Part shown: one piece after another, positions 1 through 5,086 of the stretch | How the letters are laid out: the number at the start of each line of letters is the position of its first letter | Numbering within the stretch: the first letter of the stretch is position 1 | NCBI GenBank assembly: GCA_001800005.1 | Contig: MGUL01000009.1 | Span: 8,057-13,142 of the forward strand | Length of the DNA: 5,086 nucleotides | Direction of reading: 5' to 3' | Source of the DNA: Elusimicrobia bacterium RBG_16_66_12 | Lineage (GTDB): Bacteria > Elusimicrobiota > Elusimicrobia > UBA1565 > UBA9628 | Position numbers and translations under genes: made by a program | The notes under the pieces: model-generated | Seen by the model: only the letters and a program-made list of their open reading frames with translations | Databases searched by the model: none | What the model was told of the DNA's origin: nothing

Positions 1-22
1 GCGAAAGAGAATGGCGGCGTGA
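1..22 (+). CDS. C-terminal end of a probable upstream gene (partial)
   Basis: Reading from base 2 the frame is open (R-K-R-M-A-A) and ends in TGA at 20-22. That stop overlaps the GTG start of the next gene as GTGA, the same junction seen at 1361 and 4353. This is why I read it as the tail of an upstream member of the same operon. Only six residues are visible, so nothing can be said about its product. The frame could also be open by chance. Confidence 0.35.
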
Positions 23-642
23 GCGAGCTACCACCGATCAACTGGCCGACTCGCAACGCGGCGGAATTCGTCGAAGTCGTACAGGACTACTACGTCCGCA
101 AGCCCGGCAACGCGACTCCTCGCAAGCTGATGCCGCTTCTCGCGTTCCTCGATGAGCTCGCAGATCAGGCAGATGACGCCGCTCCGGAGCTCACTGATGT
201 TGGGATCCGCGTGACGATCAAGGGATGGCGAGAGCGCTCCTCGAGCTACCGCGCCCAACTGGCTGCCGCCCATGCGATCGACCCTGATGACGGACGACCG
301 ATCGCCGCTGGCGTCATCGGCCCGCTCCTCCTCGGCTGGTACGAGGATAGACCGCAACAGTCCACGCTTGACGCGGTGACGCCGATCCAGGCCGCCCACA
401 TGGCGGAGGCGGCGACGGAGGCGATGGCAGATGCGTGGGCGAGGCTCGGAGACGATCTCGCCAGCGCGGCGAAGGACACCGCGAAGGGGCCGGCCGAGGC
501 TGCCTCCGCGCTGGCCGATGCCATCGCGTGGCTCGCCGATCCGGATCACCGCTGGCGCCTGGCGCTCCTCCCCGCGGGGCTCGCCGGGGTCGCTGGCATT
601 GGGATCGGGATCGCGGTCGCCGTTCGGAGGGCGACGGCATGA
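19..642 (+). CDS. Unrecognised protein with a C-terminal membrane anchor
   Basis: I do not recognise this 207-residue protein. The N-terminal part (about 1-120) is mixed polar and hydrophobic with no obvious enzyme motif and no signal peptide. About residues 125-175 form an alanine-rich, probably helical stretch with regularly placed Glu/Asp. Residues about 181-202 are a Gly/Ala/Ile/Val transmembrane segment followed by a short tail with two arginines, so it looks tail-anchored. The GTG start overlaps the upstream TGA as GTGA and has a weak purine-rich stretch (AAGAGA) about 8 bases upstream. The first in-frame ATG is at residue 38, deep in the conserved-looking part. Its stop overlaps the next gene as ATGA. 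The plan of soluble domain, Ala-rich helix, membrane segment and Arg tail recurs in the large gene at 2505-4112. It could be a virion membrane protein or an envelope-associated accessory protein; this is inference from context. Confidence 0.8.
   Translation: MSELPPINWPTRNAAEFVEVVQDYYVRKPGNATPRKLMPLLAFLDELADQADDAAPELTDVGIRVTIKGWRERSSSYRAQLAAAHAIDPDDGRPIAAGVIGPLLLGWYEDRPQQSTLDAVTPIQAAHMAEAATEAMADAWARLGDDLASAAKDTAKGPAEAASALADAIAWLADPDHRWRLALLPAGLAGVAGIGIGIAVAVRRATA
626..630 (+). promoter_or_regulatory. Ribosome binding site for the transglycosylase-like gene
   Basis: GGAGG lies 8 bases before the ATG at 639, inside the end of the preceding gene. It is the clearest Shine-Dalgarno sequence in the window. 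It fixes the start at 639 rather than at the upstream in-frame codon near 435, which would run through the preceding gene. Confidence 0.7.
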
Positions 643-1364
643 GCGCGCTACTTGTCGCCGCGACGGTCGGAGGGATCGTCATCGGCATCATCGCGGTCGA
701 AGCTGTGATCGGAGGATCGGACGTGCCCCAAGTCGAAGAGAGCAAAGGCCGCAAGGCGATCTGGCCGTACCTGGCGACGGCGGAGCAAGCGAGCGGGATC
801 AAGGGTCTCGCGACCACGGGCCTCGCCGCATCGAAGAGAGAAAGCGGATGGAAAAACACCGCGGCGAATCGCACCTCGAGCGAGGCGGCCGCCGCTTGCG
901 CGGCGTGGAAGCGCAACCGGGCCAAGGCCTTCGCGGGCTCGCCCTACGATGACGCAGAACACTACTGCTGGGGTACGGGAGGATGGTTCGGCATGATGCC
1001 GGGAAACGGAATGGCGGTTGCTCCGTTCCAGATGCTCGATCCGCTTTGGGCGATCTTCGACCCTGCGACGCAGACCGCGATATGGGCTGCGATGATGGAG
1101 CGCGTGATCCGAAAGCACCTCCCATCGCTTCCGAAAGAGCATCGCAACTGGCTTTCCGTCCGTCGTGCGATGGCGTCGCTCGCGACGATGCGCGACTTTG
1201 CGGAGGTGAACGCTCGCTCGCGCGAGACGAAAGAGCGCTTCCGGAAAGACCTGATCGCCGTAGGTGTTGATCCTGGCTTCATGTATGAGACCGCCAGCGC
1301 GAAGGACTACCCAGGAAATTCCGCGGTGCTCGAGGCGCTCCGCGCGATCGGGGGCCAGTCGTGA
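639..1364 (+). CDS. Membrane-anchored lytic-transglycosylase-like protein
   Basis: The product is 241 residues. Residues about 2-25 form an N-terminal membrane segment (Ala/Val/Gly/Ile-rich) that ends in a Gly-Gly and then turns polar. The lysozyme-like part follows. K-R-E-S-G-W at 66-71 matches the 'ESG' signature of SLT/lysozyme-superfamily enzymes, which makes Glu68 (codon 840-842) the candidate catalytic acid. G-W-F-G-M-M-P at 115-121 resembles the second signature (G-x-x-G-L-M-Q/P) that lines the glycan-binding cleft. Cys87 and Cys110 lie between the two and could form a disulfide if the domain is exported. Such enzymes cleave the MurNAc-GlcNAc bond of peptidoglycan; in phages they open the wall during entry or release. 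The N-terminal segment may be a signal anchor, since no clear signal-peptidase site is visible. The ATG overlaps the previous stop by 4 bases and has a good ribosome binding site. The family call rests on motifs only and no alignment was run. Confidence 0.78.
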   Translation: MSALLVAATVGGIVIGIIAVEAVIGGSDVPQVEESKGRKAIWPYLATAEQASGIKGLATTGLAASKRESGWKNTAANRTSSEAAAACAAWKRNRAKAFAGSPYDDAEHYCWGTGGWFGMMPGNGMAVAPFQMLDPLWAIFDPATQTAIWAAMMERVIRKHLPSLPKEHRNWLSVRRAMASLATMRDFAEVNARSRETKERFRKDLIAVGVDPGFMYETASAKDYPGNSAVLEALRAIGGQS

Positions 1365-1792
1365 TCCTTCGCAGGTTGATAGAGGACATATTCCCGGCGA
1401 GCGAAGCCAAGATCTTCTCTCACGATGTCCGCCGCTTTGGTGTTGGGGAGAAATTCAGGCCGTGCCTCGAGCTGTGGAGTTTCCGGGCTGCCGGTGTGCC
1501 TGGCGTGCTCCGAAACGTTACGCTGGCATTTCGTCGCCGCGGATCGGCGCCCGCTGGCGCGACCGTGACCCTACAGGTCATCGCTCTCGGGAGCGATGCG
1601 GATCAGGTGACGATCTTTTCCTCGCTCGGGATCCACGTCGCCACGTACACGCCAACGAGCCCGTGGGGCATCCCCTTTCCGGTGGACGACTCCGGGCCGT
1701 GGGTGCTGTGGGTCGGCTCCGTCGCGGCGGCCGCCGCCGCGCAAGCATCGTTTCAGATCGCGTATCATCCTTTCGACATGATCGGCTGCTGA
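1361..1792 (+). CDS. Small beta-rich protein of unknown function
   Basis: I do not recognise this 143-residue protein. After a short polar N-terminus, alternating hydrophobic/polar stretches (about 35-42, 49-60, 67-76, 82-96 and 113-121), separated by Gly/Pro/Ser turns, suggest a beta-sandwich. There is no membrane segment; the Ala-rich run near 121-128 is too short and is followed by polar residues. It starts with GTG at 1361, overlapping the previous stop as GTGA, and its TGA overlaps the next ATG by one base. This arrangement suggests translational coupling to the LamG-like gene and possibly a paired role. In a phage setting a small beta protein beside a receptor-binding-type protein could be a vertex, spike-base or fibre-adaptor protein, but that is inferred from position only. 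Confidence 0.75.
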   Translation: MILRRLIEDIFPASEAKIFSHDVRRFGVGEKFRPCLELWSFRAAGVPGVLRNVTLAFRRRGSAPAGATVTLQVIALGSDADQVTIFSSLGIHVATYTPTSPWGIPFPVDDSGPWVLWVGSVAAAAAAQASFQIAYHPFDMIGC

Positions 1793-2502
1793 TGTTTCTC
1801 GATCCAGATCCTCTCGCTCCGGTTGCCGTGTCGATCTCGCCGATCGACGTGTCGGCTATGGTCGGGGTGGAGCTTGCGGTCGATTGCGAAGGTGACTTGC
1901 TCGACGCGAGCGGCAACGGCTTCGATCTGACCGCGACGCTTGCTCCCGAGTATTTGGAGATCGACGGCAAACTCGGTCTTTGGTCGCGCGCGTCACAGTC
2001 GATCCTAATGGTCGCTGGAGTCGGGGACTATCCAGCGCTCCAACTGTATGGAGCCGCCACGTTTCACGCGCTTGTGTTCGCGTCGGATCAAGTGCTCGGC
2101 GCGGGGGCGATCGTGCTGAATTTCTCTGGCACTGGCGAGACCGAACCAGCGAATGCGCTCTATTCGCTGGAGATCCTGACCACCGGGCAATTGTCTTACT
2201 TTCACGAGCACGGGGCCGGCGTCGATGATCGAGTGACGCTCGAATGGGGGCCGCCGGTCGGGAGGTGGGCGCTGCTCACTGTCACGCGCCGACCGGGGGC
2301 CGTGTCGGGAGTCGATTGCGTGAGCTATCTGAACGGTGCGCAGATCGATGCGTGGAGCGAAGCGGACGCGCCGACCGGAGGGACTGCGGCGCAGTTTAAA
2401 TGCTCGGGTGTCGTGGGACTGCTCGGCGGCTGGGTGATCGCGAACGCGGAGCAGTCCGCGGCGGACGTGCTCGCGGTGGCGGAGCAAGTTGGGGTGGCCT
2501 AG
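1792..2502 (+). CDS. LamG / concanavalin A-like domain protein, possible host-binding protein
   Basis: The product is 236 residues. Several features fit a LamG-type beta jelly roll. D-A-S-G-N-G-F-D-L-T at 38-47 is close to the common 'D-x-S-G-N-G-N-D-L-T' entry motif. Strand-like stretches follow: F-H-A-L-V-F near 91-96, a central Y-S-L-E-I-L near 124-129, and G-R-W-A-L-L-T-V-T near 157-165. A Y-L-N-G strand-turn at 179-182 matches the usual 'y-v-N-G' element. The C-terminal region ends in a short helix (about 221-233), also typical. The domain nearly fills the protein. There is no signal peptide or membrane segment. LamG-like domains bind glycans or proteins, and in phages they occur on fibres, spikes and capsid decorations, so a role in host-surface recognition is plausible but inferred. 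The ATG shares its A with the preceding TGA. No ribosome binding site is visible, so re-initiation after the upstream gene is likely. Confidence 0.78.
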   Translation: MFLDPDPLAPVAVSISPIDVSAMVGVELAVDCEGDLLDASGNGFDLTATLAPEYLEIDGKLGLWSRASQSILMVAGVGDYPALQLYGAATFHALVFASDQVLGAGAIVLNFSGTGETEPANALYSLEILTTGQLSYFHEHGAGVDDRVTLEWGPPVGRWALLTVTRRPGAVSGVDCVSYLNGAQIDAWSEADAPTGGTAAQFKCSGVVGLLGGWVIANAEQSAADVLAVAEQVGVA

Positions 2503-2504
2503 TC

Positions 2505-4112
2505 GTGGACGCGCTCGAGACATACCTAGAGACCGGCGATGTCGCCGCGTGGGGATCCTTCGATCTCGGGATCGATCTCGAGCCGACCGGAGACCGGGCG
2601 CGCGATGTCGCGACCGCCGGAGCCTACACGCTCAAGGCGGTCTCGCTTGTGTGGCAGGCGCTACCCGAGGAGGTGAGAGGCGCCGCGCTCGATGCCTTGA
2701 CCGACGCGATCGCGAAGATCGTCACCGAGCTCATCGCAGCGATCGCCGAAGAGGCGGCCGAGACTGCCGCGGAGGCGATCGAGGCGATCCCGATCATCGG
2801 ATGGGTGATCAAGATCGTGCGCGCGCTAGTCGTCGCCTTCGTCGACATCGCGGAGGCGGTCGACGAAGCGCGCGAAGATACAACCGCGCGCAATCGTGCC
2901 GAGCAACGCCGCGAAATGTTCAGGGGTCCGGCTTCTCGCCTGATCCTGAACTGGATCGAGATCCGCGGCTTCCCAGCGTGGCAGCAAGCGGAGACGCCGC
3001 GATGGCGATGGGCGGCCGCGATGACTCCTGATCGCGGCGAGGGCTCCTACTGGTTCGGGATCGGCGGCCTGAAATCATACGGCAAGTGGAAGGTCTCGAA
3101 CGGAGTCGGCCTACACTGTCCGTCTCACCAGGAAGCTCGGATCTCGGGCTACTGGGCAGGCTGCAAACTGATCGGCAACGAAAACGATCGCTTTTCCGCG
3201 AGGATGTGGACCAACGCTCTCGCGTGGCCCTACTTCGCTCCGAACTATCCATCACGGCCGATGCAGGTCTATATCTCGCCGGAGACGAATAAGGCGATCG
3301 ATCCGAACCTGGAGCTCATCGAAGCGCAGCTCCTCGCGCTGATGGACGCGCGGACAAACTTCACGATCAACCTCGAGGCCCTGATCAACATAACGACCCA
3401 CTTTCTCACCCGCTGGCGATCGCTAATCCAGGCGGGCGTCTTCGTCGGTCACATCGCCGATCCGATGGGATCGAAGCAAGTCGAGGACCATCGCCGGATC
3501 TGGACTCCGGATCTGCAACGCGATCACGCGAACGTGGGGAGCTCCTCGGATCGCCGCTTCTACTTCGACGATCGCGGTCTCGTGACGACCTATCCCGGTT
3601 TCGAGGCGGAGCAATTGGATCTGGCGACGTTCGGACTCATGCACGAAGGGGAGCAGGGGATCGCGTGCTCGCTTGCCGATCTCAATTCTGTTGTCGCATC
3701 GACTCGCGCGGTGATCTCCGCTCGCCAGCGGCACCTGAGAGACGGGCGGACGTGCGCGGGGATCGTCAAGGACAGAGACCACCTCTCCTACGCTCCGGAG
3801 CTCCGCGCGGCGGTCGAGGCCTCCGCCTCCGCGTGGCAGCATCGCGGCGCCGCTGGCGGCATCGCGCCTCCGGCGAAGCCGTCGATCTCCGGAGGCGCTG
3901 GATTCGCTCCGCCGTCGCCTCATCCATCTCCTCGAGGAGCTCGGCCGGGAGCGACGCGGCCAGGATCCGGGCCGGCACTCCTCCTCGCCGCAGGCGCCCC
4001 GGCGAGCTCGCCATCCTGGCTCGATCGCGCGCTCCCGATCGTCGCTGGCGTCGCCGCCGCGGGGGCGATCGTCGCTGGCGTCGTGGCCTTCGTGCGGGGC
4101 CGTCGTGGGTGA
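2505..4112 (+). CDS. Large unrecognised protein with C-terminal linker and membrane anchor
   Basis: This is the biggest gene here, at 535 residues, and I do not recognise it. Residues about 55-92 are Ala/Glu/Ile-rich and helical. About 94-116 are strongly hydrophobic (P-I-I-G-W-V-I-K-I-V-R at 96-106) but contain Lys103 and Arg106, so this stretch may be an amphipathic or membrane-inserting helix rather than a full transmembrane span. About 145-280 hold a Trp/Tyr/Gly-rich segment with two cysteines, and 280-460 are mixed and charged. About 455-505 are a Pro/Ala/Gly/Ser-rich linker. Residues about 510-530 are a clean transmembrane segment followed by R-G-R-R-G. No signal peptide is seen. The start is a GTG two bases after the preceding TAG. 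The earlier in-frame ATG at 2400 would overlap the LamG gene by about 100 bases. A membrane-anchored structural or membrane-penetration protein is possible but not shown. Confidence 0.82.
   Translation: MDALETYLETGDVAAWGSFDLGIDLEPTGDRARDVATAGAYTLKAVSLVWQALPEEVRGAALDALTDAIAKIVTELIAAIAEEAAETAAEAIEAIPIIGWVIKIVRALVVAFVDIAEAVDEAREDTTARNRAEQRREMFRGPASRLILNWIEIRGFPAWQQAETPRWRWAAAMTPDRGEGSYWFGIGGLKSYGKWKVSNGVGLHCPSHQEARISGYWAGCKLIGNENDRFSARMWTNALAWPYFAPNYPSRPMQVYISPETNKAIDPNLELIEAQLLALMDARTNFTINLEALINITTHFLTRWRSLIQAGVFVGHIADPMGSKQVEDHRRIWTPDLQRDHANVGSSSDRRFYFDDRGLVTTYPGFEAEQLDLATFGLMHEGEQGIACSLADLNSVVASTRAVISARQRHLRDGRTCAGIVKDRDHLSYAPELRAAVEASASAWQHRGAAGGIAPPAKPSISGGAGFAPPSPHPSPRGARPGATRPGSGPALLLAAGAPASSPSWLDRALPIVAGVAAAGAIVAGVVAFVRGRRG
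4036..4083 (+). repeat. Two 18-base direct repeats with a 30-base period
   Basis: CGATCGTCGCTGGCGTCG occurs at 4036-4053 and again at 4066-4083 without a mismatch. Both copies lie inside the transmembrane segment of the large gene and encode the same I-V-A-G-V core ten residues apart. It looks like an internal duplication within a low-complexity hydrophobic segment, with no sign of a separate DNA-level role. Confidence 0.85.
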
Positions 4113-4356
4113 GGGCGTAGATATCGCCCTCGCCGGCTCGATCCTCTCCACGCTCGCCAGCGCGGCCGGAGCGTGGGCGGTGATCCGTAGGCAGGTCGCA
4201 GGCCACGACACCGCGATCGACCGCATGAGGGAGCGCCTCGAGGCCCTCGAGCACTGGCGCTCGAGGGAGCTCGGAGAGGAGCGAGCCCGCGCGAGGACCG
4301 GGCCGCACGCGGCGATCTCGACTCCGATCGCCGAATCGGGGGAGCATCGGCCGTGA
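4105..4356 (+). CDS. Small membrane protein with a coiled-coil tail
   Basis: The product is 83 residues. Residues about 7-27 form a membrane segment (Ala/Leu/Ser/Ile-rich), followed at once by R-R. Residues about 30-62 form a charged helix with hydrophobic residues at heptad-like positions (Ile38, Met41, Leu45, Leu48), predicting a coiled coil; the C-terminus is polar and probably disordered. Small N-terminal-membrane plus coiled-coil proteins are common next to phage lysis genes, including inner-membrane spanins and several uncharacterised families. However, the Arg pair just after the membrane segment and the acidic N-terminus (Glu3, Asp6) predict a cytoplasmic coiled coil by the positive-inside rule, opposite to a Rz-type spanin. 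The GTG start overlaps the preceding gene by 8 bases, with only a G-run (4096-4099) as ribosome binding site. The next gene overlaps by 4 bases. Exact function unknown. Confidence 0.72.
   Translation: MGEGVDIALAGSILSTLASAAGAWAVIRRQVAGHDTAIDRMRERLEALEHWRSRELGEERARARTGPHAAISTPIAESGEHRP
4341..4344 (+). promoter_or_regulatory. Ribosome binding site for the 54-residue ORF
   Basis: GGAG, within a longer G-rich run, lies 8 bases before the GTG at 4353. Good spacing for a Shine-Dalgarno site supports translation of this short ORF. Confidence 0.55.
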
Positions 4357-4517
4357 ATTCTCGCACGCTGGCCATCTATCAGGGCGGATCAGTGGTCGTC
4401 GCCGCGATCCTGGCGGCCGCGCTGGCCGCCCTTGCGATCTTCGCCTCATGTAAAACCGCTCCGGCCGCGAAATCGAACGCTACGTGGCACGCTGTTGCCG
4501 CTGGCGTGCCAGTTTGA
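4353..4517 (+). CDS. 54-residue membrane or lipoprotein-like peptide
   Basis: This short ORF starts with GTG overlapping the previous TGA as GTGA and has a suitably spaced GGAG. The translation begins M-N-S-R-T-L and then runs through an Ala/Val/Leu/Ile segment (about 14-31) into F-A-S-C, with Cys33 at the position expected for a type II signal-peptide cleavage. Phe at the -3 position is atypical for a lipobox, and the signal would be rather long, so a plain transmembrane peptide is the alternative. The mature part would be only 22 residues (C-K-T-A-P-A-A-K onward). Phage outer-membrane spanins are tiny lipoproteins encoded beside or within the inner spanin gene, and this gene follows a membrane/coiled-coil gene, so that role is worth testing. 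The mature part is short even for that group and has only two prolines. Function not established. Confidence 0.62.
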   Translation: MNSRTLAIYQGGSVVVAAILAAALAALAIFASCKTAPAAKSNATWHAVAAGVPV

Positions 4518-4537
4518 ATCACGCTCAAAAGTGTGAT
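4518..4537 (+). other. Hairpin in the only intergenic gap
   Basis: ATCACGC (4518-4524) can pair with GTGTGAT (4531-4537), giving a 7-bp stem with one G-U wobble and a 6-base loop. It sits in the 31-base gap between the 54-residue ORF and the methyltransferase and is AT-rich compared with its surroundings. No U-tract follows, so it is not a standard intrinsic terminator. It could act on translation of the methyltransferase, serve as a protein-binding site, or be a chance palindrome. Confidence 0.4.
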
Positions 4538-4548
4538 AGACCTTCGGG

Positions 4549-5086
4549 GTGTCGTCTTTCAGGCCGCGGATCTACTGGGCGGACGCCTTCGCCCACCTCG
4601 AGGGCCTGATTACCGAGCGATGTGCGGCGATCATCACCGATCCGCCCTACTCGGAGCGCACGCACGAGGGCTCCGCCGCGCTCACCGAGATCCCCTACGC
4701 ATCGATCTCGCTCGCACAAGCGGATGAGATCGGCCGCACGTTCGCGCGGATCTGTGCGGGATGGGTGTGCGTGTTCTGCGATCACACGATGATCGACGCC
4801 TGGTCTCGCGCGCTGGCGAGCTCGAGGCGCTACGTCTTCGCGCCGATCGCTTGCGTGACCCTCGGTCGCACCGTCCGGATGCTGGGCGACGGCCCCGCAA
4901 GCTGGACGGATTATCTGATCGTGTCCCGCCCTCGCACGAAGGAATTCTCGATGTGGGGAGCTCTCCCCGGTGCCTACGTCGGCACGCGGGGCACCGCGCC
5001 AGCATCGGGGCGAGAGCGCCAGGCCGGCGACAAGTCCGACGCCCTGATGGCGGCGATCGTGAGGGACTACACGCGGCCCGGCGATC
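4549..5086 (+). CDS. DNA methyltransferase, DPPY type (3' end beyond the window)
   Basis: An open frame from GTG at 4549 runs off the end, giving 179 residues. T-D-P-P-Y-S at 30-35 contains the catalytic motif IV (DPPY, Asp31-Tyr34) of amino-group methyltransferases that make N6-methyladenine or N4-methylcytosine. The conserved-looking G-D-G-P-A-S-W at 113-119 and W-G-A-L-P-G-A-Y at 136-143 resemble a phage-borne methyltransferase family. The end, D-K-S-D-A-L-M at 161-167 then R-D-Y-T-R-P-G-D at 172-179, is what usually stands directly before the AdoMet-binding D-P-F-x-G-x-G motif, which should lie just outside the window. The order, DPPY first and the AdoMet motif last, fits the beta class. 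An in-frame TAG at 4537-4539 rules out an earlier start. The ribosome binding site is poor. No restriction enzyme gene is visible, as expected of a phage orphan methylase, but the flank is unseen. The target sequence cannot be read from this. Confidence 0.88.
   Translation, partial: MSSFRPRIYWADAFAHLEGLITERCAAIITDPPYSERTHEGSAALTEIPYASISLAQADEIGRTFARICAGWVCVFCDHTMIDAWSRALASSRRYVFAPIACVTLGRTVRMLGDGPASWTDYLIVSRPRTKEFSMWGALPGAYVGTRGTAPASGRERQAGDKSDALMAAIVRDYTRPGD

Noticed and set aside
28..549. Long open frames on the minus strand through the first gene and elsewhere (e.g. 3423-4226, 3766-4449)
   Set aside because: They are shadows of GC-rich coding DNA: very high Arg/Ser/Pro content, no recognisable motifs, no ribosome binding sites, and they lie opposite better-supported + strand genes.
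1264..1791. Upstream extension of the LamG-like frame to 1264
   Set aside because: The extension is Arg-rich shadow sequence overlapping two coupled genes; the ATG at 1792 fits the stop/start junction pattern.
2400..2504. ATG at 2400 as start of the large gene
   Set aside because: It would overlap the LamG gene by about 100 bases and adds an Arg/Gly-rich shadow sequence; GTG at 2505 fits the junction pattern.
2704..2747. GCGATCGC octamers like the cyanobacterial HIP1 repeat
   Set aside because: At least three occur in the window, but the general GATC enrichment in GC-rich DNA explains them; not evidence for a cyanobacterial source.
3928..3939. 12-base perfect palindrome CTCCTCGAGGAG
   Set aside because: It lies inside the low-complexity Pro/Gly/Ala linker of a coding gene and is built around CTCGAG, which is common throughout the window; no sign of a separate role.
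4514..4542. Possible promoter (TTGAAT with a downstream TAGACC) before the methyltransferase
   Set aside because: The -35-like hexamer is partial and the -10-like hexamer matches the consensus poorly.
1..5086. CRISPR array, tRNA or rRNA genes, insertion sequence, integrase or attachment site
   Set aside because: No regularly spaced repeats, no tRNA-like cloverleaf, no transposase or recombinase motifs and no terminal inverted repeats were seen.

Overview
This window is GC-rich (roughly two-thirds G+C by eye) and every supported gene lies on the + strand in one tightly packed train. Junctions are stop/start overlaps of 1, 4 or 8 bases or a 2-base gap, and the only real gap is 31 bases. GTG starts are common. 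The layout, the mostly unrecognisable proteins, a peptidoglycan-cutting enzyme, a LamG-like binding protein and a phage-type DNA methyltransferase point to a phage or prophage, probably of a GC-rich Gram-negative bacterium. A possible lipobox in one small ORF supports a Gram-negative host only weakly. No host taxon can be named from this sequence alone.

Layout: (1) the last codons of a probable upstream gene at 1-22; (2) 19-642, a 207-residue protein with a C-terminal membrane anchor; (3) 639-1364, a lytic-transglycosylase-like protein with an N-terminal membrane segment; (4) 1361-1792, a small beta-rich protein; (5) 1792-2502, a LamG/concanavalin-A-like domain protein; (6) 2505-4112, a large unrecognised protein ending in a Pro/Gly/Ala linker, a membrane segment and an arginine-rich tail; (7) 4105-4356, a small membrane plus coiled-coil protein; (8) 4353-4517, a 54-residue membrane or lipoprotein-like peptide; (9) from 4549 off the end, a DNA methyltransferase with DPPY, cut before its expected AdoMet-binding motif.

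How the genes may work together (inference): genes 2 to 6 look like a virion or cell-entry module, comprising a surface-binding protein, a peptidoglycan-degrading enzyme and membrane-anchored partners. Genes 7 and 8 occupy a position typical of lysis accessory genes. Five of the seven complete proteins carry a predicted membrane segment. That is unusual for a classical tail module and raises the possibility of a membrane-containing virion or a membrane-penetration device. No major capsid, portal, packaging ATPase or tail gene lies in the window, so this stays open.

At base level GATC is strongly over-represented (about 107 sites by hand count, against about 16-20 expected). CTCGAG and GAGCTC are also enriched, so a general genome signature is as likely as a link to the methyltransferase.
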